A stretch of DNA of 64,000 nt from Clostridia bacterium (GCA_017936765.1 JAGBEX010000002.1:1-64000); one strand, 5' to 3'. Shown: positions 16,048 to 23,190, counted from the stretch's first letter. Notes: a model not told the origin generated them from the letters alone. Translations and numbers: made by a program.

Positions 16048-16413
16048 GGAATGCGGAATGCGGAATTGAGAGTGTGGCACGGGGAAAGAGCATATAAGGC
16101 TCCCTTGTGTAAAGGGAGCTGCCCCGAAGGGGCTGAGGGATTGTCCGTTGCTGCATTGCACATCTGCAAACGGAGTGGTACAAGTAGCGCCCAATCCCTC
16201 CGTCAGCCGCAAGCGGCTGCCACCTCCCTTTACACAAGGGAGGCTTTTGGCCGCATCCCCCGCGTCGCGGCGCGACCGTATTCGCGCCGTAACCCCCGCA
16301 AAGGAAAAACCCACCCGGCCATCGCCGAATGGGTTTCGAAAGGGACGAAGTCCCTTCGCGGGTTGTCAGGGCAGCGCCCTGACCGGGATCCCCAAGGGCA
16401 GCGCCCTTGGGCG
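16048..16413. repeat. Composite hairpin repeat, copy 2
   Basis: This 366-base stretch between convergent genes contains no ORF I believe. In order it has a GGAATGCGGAATTGAGAGTGTG lead-in shared with copy 1, a complete 151-bp inverted-repeat element (16096-16246), the conserved CCCGCGTCGCGGCGCGACCG hairpin segment, the motif CCGAATGGG, and three hairpins AAGGGACGAAGTCCCTT, CAGGGCAGCGCCCTG and CCAAGGGCAGCGCCCTTGG. It ends at the stop codon of the SCIFF maturase gene. Compared with copy 1 the stems differ in sequence but remain paired. Confidence 0.8.
16096..16246. repeat. MITE-like 151-bp inverted-repeat element, copy A
   Basis: The ends AAGGCTCCCTTGTGTAAAGGGAG and CTCCCTTTACACAAGGGAGGCTT are inverted repeats with one mismatch. 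Inner motifs are GCTG..GGGGCTGAGGGATTG on the left and CAATCCCTCCGTCAGCCGC on the right. There is no ORF and no clear target duplication. A second full copy of equal length is at 46480-46630. Confidence 0.8.
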
Positions 16414-17784
16414 TTACTCCTCGTTAGCCTTCTTGGCGGCGCGTTCTTTGGCGTAGATGGCCATGGCGCATTCGAGGCGCTTGCGCTCCAGCTGGCACTC
16501 CATGTCGTAGGGCTTGGAGATGTCGCCGTGGAAGGCCTCGGCATTGGCAGCGCAGCCGCCGGAGCAATAGAAGCGCGCCCAGCAGTCGCGGCACTTTTCC
16601 TTGGTGAGGACGTGGTTGTTGGCGAACTTCTTCTGCAGGTCGGTATTGAAGGTGCCGTCAAGGACGCTGCCCATGCGGTAGCCTTCGCGGCCGACGAACT
16701 GGTGGCAGGGATAGATGTCGCCATCGGGGGTCACAGCAATGTACTCGTTGCCCGCGCCGCAGCCAGTGAGGCGCTTGCGCAGGCAGGGGCCGCCCTCCAG
16801 ATCCACATTAAAGTGGAAGAAGTTGAACCACTTGCCATTGGCGCGACGATCCATATAGGCCACGGCCAGGCGCTCGTATTCCTCGCGGAGCTGGGGCAGG
16901 TCCTCCTCGTGGAGGGCATACTCGCAGGCGGGATCGGTGACCACCGGCTCCACGGAGAGCTGCTCAAAGCCCTCGTCGGCCAGGAAGAGAACATCGTTGG
17001 CGAAGTCCTTATTATAGCCGGTGAAGGTGCCGCGGACGTAGTATTCCTGGTGGCCGCGGCGCTTGGCGAACTCCTTGGCCTTTTCAGCAATGATGGCATA
17101 GCTGCCCTTGCCGTTTACGGTGGGGCGCATACGATCATGCACCTCGGGGCGGCCGTCCATGGAAATCACCACGTTGCCCATTTCCTTGTTGAAGAAATCC
17201 ATGATCTCTTCGGTCATCAGCACGCAGTTGGTGGTGGTGGTGAACTTGAAGACCTTGTTCTTTTCCTTCTCAATGGAGCGGCCATATTCCACCAGGCGCT
17301 TCATGACGTCGAAGTTCATCAGCGGCTCGCCGCCGAAGAAGTCTACCTCCAGGTGAACGCGCTTGCCGCTCTTTTCCACCAGCCAGTCCAGGGCCTTCTT
17401 GCCCACCTCGTAGGAAAGGAGCTTGCGCTCGCCCATGCAGAAGTCGCCGGTGGCGGCGAAGCAATACTTGCAGCGCAGGTTGCAGTCGTGGGCCACGTGC
17501 AGACACATGGACTTGACCACGCCGGGATCCTGCAGCTGCTTCACATCGTCGTAGTTGTCGGGGGCGTTCAGCGCGCCGATCTCCTCCAGCTGCTTCAGCT
17601 CGGAGATCACCTCGTCCAGCTCAGCTTCGGAATACTTGTCCTTCAGCTTGGCCTTGATCTCCTCCTGGGAGCAGTCGTTCCAGAGGGTGAGTACATCGTA
17701 AGCCAGGTCGTCCAGGGCATGAACGGCGCCGGAACCAACGTCCAGCATCATGGGCTGGCCAACGGCTTTGAAAGTATGGATCAC
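16414..17784 (-). CDS. scfB: Thioether cross-link-forming SCIFF peptide maturase (radical SAM)
   Basis: Cytoplasmic radical-SAM enzyme of 456 residues that installs thioether links in the SCIFF precursor encoded just upstream. An N-terminal RiPP-recognition region (about 1-85) binds the leader. The radical-SAM cluster motif is C101-xxx-C105-xx-C108 (CNLRCKYCFA). The SPASM/twitch region near the C-terminus carries the auxiliary cluster cysteines (PCLRKRLTGCGAG, DIYPCHQF, KCRDCWARFYCSGGCAANAE, MECQLERKRLEC). FFGGEPL and ISMDGRPEVHD are family hallmarks. The GTG start has GGAGG eight bases upstream. A terminator-like hairpin between precursor and maturase should keep maturase levels lower. Assignment is very secure because of the adjacent precursor. 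Confidence 0.95.
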   Translation of the reverse strand: MIHTFKAVGQPMMLDVGSGAVHALDDLAYDVLTLWNDCSQEEIKAKLKDKYSEAELDEVISELKQLEEIGALNAPDNYDDVKQLQDPGVVKSMCLHVAHDCNLRCKYCFAATGDFCMGERKLLSYEVGKKALDWLVEKSGKRVHLEVDFFGGEPLMNFDVMKRLVEYGRSIEKEKNKVFKFTTTTNCVLMTEEIMDFFNKEMGNVVISMDGRPEVHDRMRPTVNGKGSYAIIAEKAKEFAKRRGHQEYYVRGTFTGYNKDFANDVLFLADEGFEQLSVEPVVTDPACEYALHEEDLPQLREEYERLAVAYMDRRANGKWFNFFHFNVDLEGGPCLRKRLTGCGAGNEYIAVTPDGDIYPCHQFVGREGYRMGSVLDGTFNTDLQKKFANNHVLTKEKCRDCWARFYCSGGCAANAEAFHGDISKPYDMECQLERKRLECAMAIYAKERAAKKANEE

Positions 17785-17812
17785 AGTGGTTGCCTCCTAA
17801 TAATATGCCAAT

Positions 17813-17841
17813 GAAAAGGGCGCGGAAATAAACCGCGCCCT
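17813..17841 (-). terminator. Hairpin between scfA and scfB, probable partial terminator
   Basis: On the minus strand AGGGCGCGG pairs with CCGCGCCCT and TTTTC follows. Located 16 bases after scfA and before the scfB ribosome site, it would let most transcripts stop after the precursor. Confidence 0.75.
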
Positions 17842-17857
17842 GATGGGTTGAACGGAA

Positions 17858-18052
17858 TTACTTGCTCTCGCGGCGGATCTTGCCTTCGTTGCCAGCCAGA
17901 ACAGCGTTGTTCTCCTTGTTGGCGCAGGACTGGTTAGCCACGGTGCAGCTGGTCTTGCAGGCGCTCTGGCAGGAAGCCTGGCACTCGCCGCAGCCGCCAT
18001 GGACCAGGGACTGCTTCAGGCAGGGGGACTGGATGGTTTCGATATGCTTCAT
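17858..18052 (-). CDS. scfA: SCIFF ranthipeptide precursor (six cysteines in forty-five) with C-terminal extension
   Basis: Precursor of a ribosomally made, thioether-linked peptide widespread in Clostridia, thought to act in signalling or regulation. It has 64 residues. The family core is plain: GGCGECQASCQSACKTSCT then VANQSC, giving the six canonical cysteines C21, C24, C28, C32, C36 and C43. Two things differ from the usual ~45-residue peptide: an extra Cys at position 11 of the leader (QSPCLKQ), and about 20 added charged residues after C43 (ANKENNAVLAGNEGKIRRESK). The start at 18052 follows GGAGGAGATTTCCC. It has its own sigma-A promoter, and the maturase follows 73 bases downstream. 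Confidence 0.95.
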   Translation of the reverse strand: MKHIETIQSPCLKQSLVHGGCGECQASCQSACKTSCTVANQSCANKENNAVLAGNEGKIRRESK

Positions 18053-18087
18053 GGGAAATCTCCTCCGTTTACTTATGGAATGCAACT

Positions 18088-18116
18088 ATTATACACCATC
18101 TTTTCGCATCTTGCAA
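18088..18116 (-). promoter_or_regulatory. Sigma-A promoter of scfA
   Basis: On the minus strand TTGCAA (18111-18116) and TATAAT (18088-18093) are 17 bases apart. The -35 touches the stop codon of the upstream TIGR04086-type gene. Confidence 0.8.
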
Positions 18117-18527
18117 TCATTTCGCAGAAATATTCGACAGAATCATCCCCACAATGCCGCCGCCAGCCACGCCCATGCCCAAATCGGCCAGGTAGGAGGT
18201 CAGGGGCGCCTGCTGACCGGAGAGCAGCGCATACAGCGCTACACCAATGGCCATGTACGCCAATCCAATGGCCGCGCCCCGCAGCAGTCCCCCCTGACCG
18301 CCCCGGCCAACGGCCACCCACACGCCCACGGCGATGGACAGCAGCTTCAGCACCTGATTGAAAATGCGCACCGCGCCCTCGGTGGGCTTGACCCATTGCA
18401 TGACGAGCGCAAACAACACAACGCCCGCCAGCGTGACCAACACCGCCGCGCCCAATCCCTTGAGCAGGCCAACCCATTGCTTTTGCTTTGCGCCGCTGCG
18501 GTGGCGGCGAATACGTGCCTGTGACAA
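18117..18527 (-). CDS. TIGR04086-type small membrane protein
   Basis: Integral membrane protein of 136 residues with four hydrophobic segments after a basic N-terminus (SQARIRRHRSGAKQKQ). Segments such as GAAVLVTLAGVVLFALVMQW, LLSIAVGVWVAVGRGGQGGLLRGAAIGLAYMAIGVALYAL and GMGVAGGGIVGMILS fit TIGR04086, a family that in Clostridia commonly lies beside the SCIFF precursor, as here. No ATG lies near a ribosome site; the TTG at 18527 follows GGGGGGAATTTG and gives the expected length. Function unknown; its constant association makes a role in SCIFF export, sensing or immunity possible but unproven. Confidence 0.7.
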   Translation of the reverse strand: MSQARIRRHRSGAKQKQWVGLLKGLGAAVLVTLAGVVLFALVMQWVKPTEGAVRIFNQVLKLLSIAVGVWVAVGRGGQGGLLRGAAIGLAYMAIGVALYALLSGQQAPLTSYLADLGMGVAGGGIVGMILSNISAK

Positions 18528-18585
18528 ACAAATTCCCCCCTCAGCCTTTTTGTGATAAGATATGAGGGGGAATTGAGAATTATGT

Positions 18586-19062
18586 TCATTCTCCCCTCTC
18601 CCAATATTCCGACAGCCGCCCATCCTCCTCGACTTTCTCCACGCACCCGAACCCATTCTTCTCCAGCACCCGCAGCGAGGCCGCGTTGTCCGCATAAGCA
18701 AAGGCGCCCACGCTGTCCACGGCATAGCGCGCCCGCACCTCTGCCAGAAACAGCCGCACCGCCTCGGTGGCAACGCCCCTGCCCCAGCAGGTTTTGTCGA
18801 AGATGCAGTAGCTTAGCATGGCGTGGGGCGTTTCTTCGTGCTGGATGCCATAGCACCACACGTCGCCCACATAGACCCCATCGGCATACACCGTGCGGCC
18901 AAAGCTGCTGGCATCCGGTTCCTGGGCGCGCCGGAACATGGCCAGGGCGTCCTCCACCGTTTCGGCAGCGGAGGGCAGCATGGCCCTGATCTCCACATCC
19001 TGGGTGCGCTGGAAATAGGTGCGCACATGGGCTTCGGTTCGCTCGTGCAGGGATATGATCAT
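18586..19062 (-). CDS. GNAT-family N-acetyltransferase (RimJ/RimL-like)
   Basis: Cytoplasmic acetyl-CoA-dependent acyltransferase of 158 residues, a full single GNAT domain. The acetyl-CoA loop appears as CWGRGVATEAVRLFL near residue 100, followed by the DNAASLRVLEKNGFGCVE helix-strand that closes the fold. The lead-in PDASSFGRTVYADGVYVGDVWCYGI is typical of RimJ/RimL-type enzymes acting on protein N-termini or small amines. GGAGTGAGAGACA precedes the ATG. It stands alone, divergent from the MutS2-like gene. The substrate cannot be predicted. Confidence 0.85.
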   Translation of the reverse strand: MIISLHERTEAHVRTYFQRTQDVEIRAMLPSAAETVEDALAMFRRAQEPDASSFGRTVYADGVYVGDVWCYGIQHEETPHAMLSYCIFDKTCWGRGVATEAVRLFLAEVRARYAVDSVGAFAYADNAASLRVLEKNGFGCVEKVEEDGRLSEYWERGE

Positions 19063-19106
19063 TGTCTCTCACTCCTTTGCTCTCATTTTATCTGAATGCG
19101 CTTGGC

Positions 19107-19135
19107 TTGACAAGCCCAGAGATCACCGCTATACT
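19107..19135 (+). promoter_or_regulatory. Strong sigma-A promoter of the MutS2-like transcript
   Basis: TTGACA (19107-19112), 17-base spacer, TATACT (19130-19135). The predicted transcription start near 19142 leaves a 5' leader of about 240 bases before the structural gene. Confidence 0.85.
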
Positions 19136-19141
19136 ATGTTT

Positions 19142-19384
19142 ATCTTATATTTTCGGAGGTAAGTATGTTGTCGGTGCTGTAATGGCATGAGCGCGACCCT
19201 CGCGGCGGTGGCATGACCGCCTGTTTGCGTGTGCGTTTTTGCTCTCCCACAGCCCGATGGCCAAGCCTCCGCTGCTGATGCTTCAGCGCGGCCTGTTTGG
19301 TCGCGCTTTTTGCGTGCTGTTTTTTGAGCCATGCCAGTTGCCAACTTTCCTCATGCCGCATCACATCATGAGGAGTCGAGCAAA
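19142..19384 (+). promoter_or_regulatory. Leader with coupled uORFs, alternative pairings and a terminator-like hairpin
   Basis: The leader contains mutually exclusive pairings. AGCGCGGCC (19285-19293) pairs with GGTCGCGCT (19299-19307), followed by TTTT, as a terminator. The same GGTCGCGCT also pairs perfectly with AGCGCGACC (19190-19198) just after the first uORF, a candidate antiterminator. GGCGGT/ACCGCC (19204-19221) forms a local hairpin whose loop holds an ATG. Five short ORFs run stop-into-start: 19165-19182, 19182-19190, 19187-19216, 19213-19278 and 19277-19388 in overlapping TAATG, ATGA or TGATG junctions, the last one overlapping the MutS2-like ATG. I match it to no riboswitch class that I know. 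The mechanism proposed is ribosome-position-dependent attenuation. Confidence 0.6.
19165..19182 (+). CDS. Leader peptide uORF1 (MLSVL)
   Basis: Five-codon ORF ATG TTG TCG GTG CTG TAA with a near-ideal ribosome site (GGAGG at 19155-19159, five bases from the ATG) and about 23 bases from the predicted transcription start. The quality of the site is out of proportion to the size of the peptide, which is the usual look of a regulatory uORF. Its stop overlaps the next ATG (TAATG). Translation is likely; the stalling trigger is unknown. Confidence 0.6.
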   Translation: MLSVL

Positions 19385-21280
19385 ATGAATCAGGATCATA
19401 TCACTTTGGAATTCCCCAAAATCATCGCCCAGCTGCAGGAGCTGGCCGTTTCCCAGCCCGCCCGGGACGAACTGGCCCAGCTGACCCCCAGCATGGAGGA
19501 AGCCGTGTGCCTCGCCCGCATGGAGGCCACCACCGCTGCCCGCCGGGTGCTGGATGCCGCTGGCTCGCCGCCCCTGGCCATCATGGACGGACTGGAGGCA
19601 GCCGTCACCGAAAGCACCCTGGGCGGGATGCTTACTCCGGAGCAGCTCACCGGGGTCATGAGCTTCGCCGTCAGCTGCCGCCGCATGAGCGCCTATCTTT
19701 CCGGCGTGGCGGGGCAGAGCGCGGGCATCGCCGCCTATCGCATGGAGCTGCCCGACCTCGCCGACCTGTGCCGGGACATCGAGGCCTCCATCCGGGAGGA
19801 CAAGGTGCTGGACGAGGCCAGCACCCTGCTGCGGGACCTGCGCCGCCGCCACGAAAACCTGGAGGTCGCCCTCCGCGACAAGCTGAACCGCATCCTGCAA
19901 AGCCGCAAGCAGTATCTGGCCGACAGCTACATCACCACCCGCGCCGGGCGCTATGTGCTGCCCGTGCAGAAGAAATTCCAGAGCGCCTTTGGCGGCACGG
20001 CGGTGGACGTCTCTGCCAAAGGCACCACCGTTTTCATGGAACCCGCCAGCATCGCACCCCTGCGCCAGGAGCTGGAGAGCATCGCCCTCATGGCCGACGA
20101 GGAGGAGCGCCGCATCCTCTATGCCCTCAGCGACCGGGTGGCGGAGGCTGAGCCAGCCATTCGCCGGGGTATGCGGCTGATGACCGAGCTGGACGCCCTG
20201 TTTGCCAAGGCCAAGCTGAGCCAGCAGATGGACGCCCGCCCCGCCGCGCTGACCCCGGAGAAACACTTCCTGCTGCACAACGCCCGCCATCCCCTACTGG
20301 ACAGGGAAAAGGCAGTGCCGCTGAACTTCCACATGGAGGGCGACACCGTGGGCGTGGTGATCACCGGCCCCAACACCGGCGGCAAGACTGTGTGCGTGAA
20401 AACCGTGGGGCTTTTGTGCCTCATGGCGCAATGCGGCCTGCACATCCCTGCCGATGAGGGCTGCGTGGTTCCCCTGCGGGATGCTTTCCTCTGCGATATT
20501 GGCGACAGCCAGTCCATTGCCCAGAATCTTTCCACCTTTTCCGGCCACATGACCAATGTGATCCGCATTCTCGACCACACCAGCCGCGACAGCCTGGTGC
20601 TGCTGGATGAGCTGGGTTCCGGCACCGATCCCGCCGAGGGCATGGGCATTGCCGTGGCGGTGCTGGGAGAACTGCGCCGCCGTGGCTGCCTGTTCCTGGT
20701 CACCACCCACTACCCTCAGGTGAAGGTCTGGGCAGAGACCACCCCTGGCGTCATGGCTGCCCGCATGGCCTTCGACCGGCAGACCCTGGCGCCCCTGTAT
20801 CGCCTGGAGCTGGGCAAGTCCGGCGAAAGCTGCGCCCTGGACATCGCCCGGCGGCTGGGTTTGCCGGAGGTACTCATTGCCGGGGCAAGCGAAGCTGCCT
20901 ATGGCACACCCGCTGCGCCGCAGCCGGCCCTGCCCATTCCCCGCAGCCAACTGAAGCGCCACATCGTGAAGCAGGTGGGCGACTTCCCCACCTTCACCAT
21001 GGGCGACAGCGTGAGCATCGCCCCCGATGGGGTGAAGGGCATCGTGTACCGCCCGGCAGACGACAGGGGCGAGGTCATCGTGCAGGTGCAGGGAAAGAAG
21101 CTCCCCGTGCGCCACACCCGCCTCACCCTGCTGGTGCCTGCCGCCCAGCTCTACCCGGAGGATTACGACTTCGCCATCATCTTCGACACCGTGGAAAACC
21201 GCAAGGCAGACCACCTCATGAGCCGAAAGTTCGACCCTGACGCCGTGATCATCCACCAGGAAGGGAAACAGACTGAGTAA
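19385..21280 (+). CDS. MutS2-like ATPase without coiled-coil clamp and with degenerate Smr tail
   Basis: P-loop ATPase of the MutS2 family, 631 residues against about 785 for Bacillus MutS2. Core and lever region: 1-320. Walker A is GPNTGGKT (328-335), Walker B LVLLDELGSGTDPAEG (404-419), and the switch histidine lies in VTTHYPQ (439-445). The long charged coiled coil that follows the ATPase in MutS2 is missing; residues 501-590 are a short linker and a KOW-like beta domain (FTMGDSVSIAPDGVKGIVY). The Smr nuclease domain is reduced to about 35 residues ending VIIHQEGKQTE, where Smr has IIHGKGTG. MutS2 proteins act in recombination control or on collided ribosomes. The start at 19385 has GAGGAG nine bases upstream. 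The uORF leader hints at regulation by translation stress. Confidence 0.8.
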   Translation: MNQDHITLEFPKIIAQLQELAVSQPARDELAQLTPSMEEAVCLARMEATTAARRVLDAAGSPPLAIMDGLEAAVTESTLGGMLTPEQLTGVMSFAVSCRRMSAYLSGVAGQSAGIAAYRMELPDLADLCRDIEASIREDKVLDEASTLLRDLRRRHENLEVALRDKLNRILQSRKQYLADSYITTRAGRYVLPVQKKFQSAFGGTAVDVSAKGTTVFMEPASIAPLRQELESIALMADEEERRILYALSDRVAEAEPAIRRGMRLMTELDALFAKAKLSQQMDARPAALTPEKHFLLHNARHPLLDREKAVPLNFHMEGDTVGVVITGPNTGGKTVCVKTVGLLCLMAQCGLHIPADEGCVVPLRDAFLCDIGDSQSIAQNLSTFSGHMTNVIRILDHTSRDSLVLLDELGSGTDPAEGMGIAVAVLGELRRRGCLFLVTTHYPQVKVWAETTPGVMAARMAFDRQTLAPLYRLELGKSGESCALDIARRLGLPEVLIAGASEAAYGTPAAPQPALPIPRSQLKRHIVKQVGDFPTFTMGDSVSIAPDGVKGIVYRPADDRGEVIVQVQGKKLPVRHTRLTLLVPAAQLYPEDYDFAIIFDTVENRKADHLMSRKFDPDAVIIHQEGKQTE

Positions 21281-21346
21281 AACGGTCAGAAACCAACCAT
21301 TTTTCGACAAGTTACAAAATCATTCGCTTTTTTTCTCAAAAAGAGC

Positions 21347-21375
21347 TTCTCATACGGCCAAAAATGAGCTATAAT
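21347..21375 (+). promoter_or_regulatory. Sigma-A promoter of the PRPP synthetase gene
   Basis: TTCTCA (21347-21352), 17-base spacer, perfect TATAAT (21370-21375), 40 bases before the start. Confidence 0.65.
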
Positions 21376-21414
21376 AACAGTTGGGAAAAATCCAAGCGGA
21401 ATGAGGTTAAAGGC

Positions 21415-22632
21415 ATGACTGATTTTGTGAGCACTTGGAATAACGACTCCTTCCTGACCTGCCCCATCGGTCCCCTGGGCCTGATCGCCATGCGCGGCAC
21501 CGAGGAGCTGGGCGAGAAGATCAATAAATGGCTGCTGAAGTGGCGCGACCACACCGAGGAGACCCTCCCCGGCGATATGCGCACCACCCCCGGCGCCGAG
21601 CGCGAGGATTTCCTGATCAAGGTGTCCTGCCCCCGTTTTGGCAACGGCGAAGGCAAGGGCATGATCAAGGAAAGCGTGCGCGGCTACGATATCTACATCC
21701 TCTGCGACGTGGGCGCCTACAACTGCACCTACAATATGTACGGTCAGGAAGTCCCCATGAGTCCCGATGATCACTTCATGGATCTCAAGCGCATCATTGC
21801 TGCCCTGGGCGGCAAGGCCAAGCGCGTCACCGTGATCATGACCATGCTCTACGAGGGTCGCCAGCACCGCCGCTCCACCCGCGAAAGCCTGGACTGCGCC
21901 ATGATGCTGCAGGATCTGGATCGCATGGGCGTGAACAACATCATCACCTTCGATGCCCACGATCCCCGTGTGCAGAACGCCGTTCCCTACGGCGGCTTCG
22001 AGAGCGTGATGCCCTCCTACCAGATCTTCAAGGCGCTGCTGAAGAAGGATCCCTCCCTGCGGATCGACAAGGATCACATGATGATCGTCTCTCCCGACGA
22101 GGGCGCGCTGGATCGCAACATCTTCTACGCCTCCGTGCTGGGGCTGGACATGGGTATGTTCTACAAGCGCCGCGACTACACCCGCATCGTCAACGGCCGC
22201 AACCCCATTGTGGCACACGAGTACATGGGCGACTCCGTTGAGGGCAAGGACATCTTCGTTTCCGACGATATCCTCTCCTCCGGCGAATCCATCATCGATC
22301 TGGCCCGGGAGCTGAAAAAGCGCAAGGCCAACCGTATCTTCGCCGCCGCCACCTTCGCCCTGTTCACCAACGGCCTGGACATTTACAACAAGGCCTATGA
22401 GGAAGGCATCATCGACCGGGTGATCTCCACCAACCTCACCTACCGCACCCCCGAGCTGAAGGCCGCGCCCTGGTTTGTGGAGGCTGATATGAGCAAGTAC
22501 ATCTCCTATATCATCGCCACCCTGAACCACGATCGCTCCCTGTCCAAGCTCCTCAACCCCTACGACCGCATCCACGGCCTGCTGGATCGCTACAACAAGC
22601 AGCAGACCGAATCGGGCATTCGACTGGTGTAA
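21415..22632 (+). CDS. prs: Ribose-phosphate pyrophosphokinase (PRPP synthetase), long clostridial form
   Basis: Cytoplasmic enzyme converting ribose 5-phosphate and ATP into PRPP and AMP, feeding purine, pyrimidine, His, Trp and NAD synthesis. It has 405 residues, longer than the ~315-residue classical enzyme. Recognisable blocks are LYEGRQHRRSTRESLDCAMML, NNIITFDAHDPRVQNAVPYGGFE (metal- and ATP-binding region), MMIVSPDEGA and the PRPP loop IFVSDDILSSGESIIDLAREL, plus the flexible-loop-like FYKRRDYTRIVNGRNP. The extra N-terminal segment (about 1-80) is shared by many clostridial homologues. The start at 21415 has AAAGG close upstream. An acetyltransferase gene follows six bases after the stop in the same transcript. 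Confidence 0.85.
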   Translation: MTDFVSTWNNDSFLTCPIGPLGLIAMRGTEELGEKINKWLLKWRDHTEETLPGDMRTTPGAEREDFLIKVSCPRFGNGEGKGMIKESVRGYDIYILCDVGAYNCTYNMYGQEVPMSPDDHFMDLKRIIAALGGKAKRVTVIMTMLYEGRQHRRSTRESLDCAMMLQDLDRMGVNNIITFDAHDPRVQNAVPYGGFESVMPSYQIFKALLKKDPSLRIDKDHMMIVSPDEGALDRNIFYASVLGLDMGMFYKRRDYTRIVNGRNPIVAHEYMGDSVEGKDIFVSDDILSSGESIIDLARELKKRKANRIFAAATFALFTNGLDIYNKAYEEGIIDRVISTNLTYRTPELKAAPWFVEADMSKYISYIIATLNHDRSLSKLLNPYDRIHGLLDRYNKQQTESGIRLV

Positions 22633-22638
22633 AGACTG

Positions 22639-23142
22639 ATGGCAAAACTCACGATCCGCCCTGCCACCGTTGATGATATCGCAACCATGGCAGAGCTGAA
22701 AAGCACTTATGTGCGCAGCCTGTACCGGGGCTTCATCTCCCAGGACATCCTGCACCGCTCCACTCCGGATTTCCACGCCGCCACCCTTCGCGCCTGGCTG
22801 CAAAGCGGTATGTACCGCATCCTGCTGGCCGAGTGCGATGGCATCCTCAGCCACTACATCGTGTTTGGCACCAATCCGGAGGAACCCCACAACGGCCTGA
22901 TCTACGAGGGCGTCAGCAGCAGCTTCACCTCCACCGAGGACAAGCGCCTGCTGGTGGATCGCTGCCTGCAGGAGCTGCGGGAGATGGGTCACACCATTGC
23001 CCACCTGTGGATCCTGACGGATAACTTCCGCGTCCGCTTCCTGTTTGAAAATCTGGGCTTCCGCCCCGATGGCGCACGGGAAAAGCGGAATATGTTCGGC
23101 CAGGAGCTGCACATTGCACGATATCAGTACAAATTGAAGTAA
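22639..23142 (+). CDS. GNAT-family N-acetyltransferase
   Basis: Single GNAT domain, 167 residues. The N-terminus LTIRPATVDDIATMAELKSTYVRSLYRGFIS is typical, and the C-terminal block HTIAHLWILTDNFRVRFLFENLGFRPDGAR corresponds to the conserved LxVxxxNxxAxxFYxxxGF motif. The central acetyl-CoA loop (STEDKRLLVDRCLQELREMG) lacks the usual Q/RxxGxG, so cofactor binding may be altered. It is co-transcribed with prs, six bases downstream, and is followed by a strong terminator. The substrate is unknown. Confidence 0.75.
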   Translation: MAKLTIRPATVDDIATMAELKSTYVRSLYRGFISQDILHRSTPDFHAATLRAWLQSGMYRILLAECDGILSHYIVFGTNPEEPHNGLIYEGVSSSFTSTEDKRLLVDRCLQELREMGHTIAHLWILTDNFRVRFLFENLGFRPDGAREKRNMFGQELHIARYQYKLK

Positions 23143-23154
23143 ATTGAAGCAAAT

Positions 23155-23190
23155 CCTCCGCACGATACAGCAGCGTGCGGAGGCTTTTTT
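23155..23190 (+). terminator. Terminator of the prs-acetyltransferase operon
   Basis: CCTCCGCACG (23155-23164) pairs with CGTGCGGAGG (23174-23183) and is followed by CTTTTTT. Confidence 0.9.

Noticed and set aside
16096..16246. Insertion sequence
   Set aside because: Inverted ends are present but there is no transposase frame and no clear target duplication, so only a MITE-like label is justified.
13355..16413. Repeated palindromic sequences considered as a CRISPR array
   Set aside because: There is no series of equal repeats with unique spacers and no cas gene; the copies are colinear composite elements.
18117..18773. A 218-residue reading of the TIGR04086-type gene starting at 18773
   Set aside because: Its first part is an out-of-frame reading of the acetyltransferase gene; the TTG at 18527 fits the family length.
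19142..19384. Known riboswitch or T-box in the long leader of the MutS2-like gene
   Set aside because: I could not match it to T-box, TPP, SAM, ykkC, yybP or other consensus cores that I know; the uORF chain and competing stems explain the structure better.
19331..19384. Upstream in-frame start of the MutS2-like gene at 19331
   Set aside because: It lacks a ribosome site, whereas 19385 has GAGGAG at good spacing and begins the conserved part.
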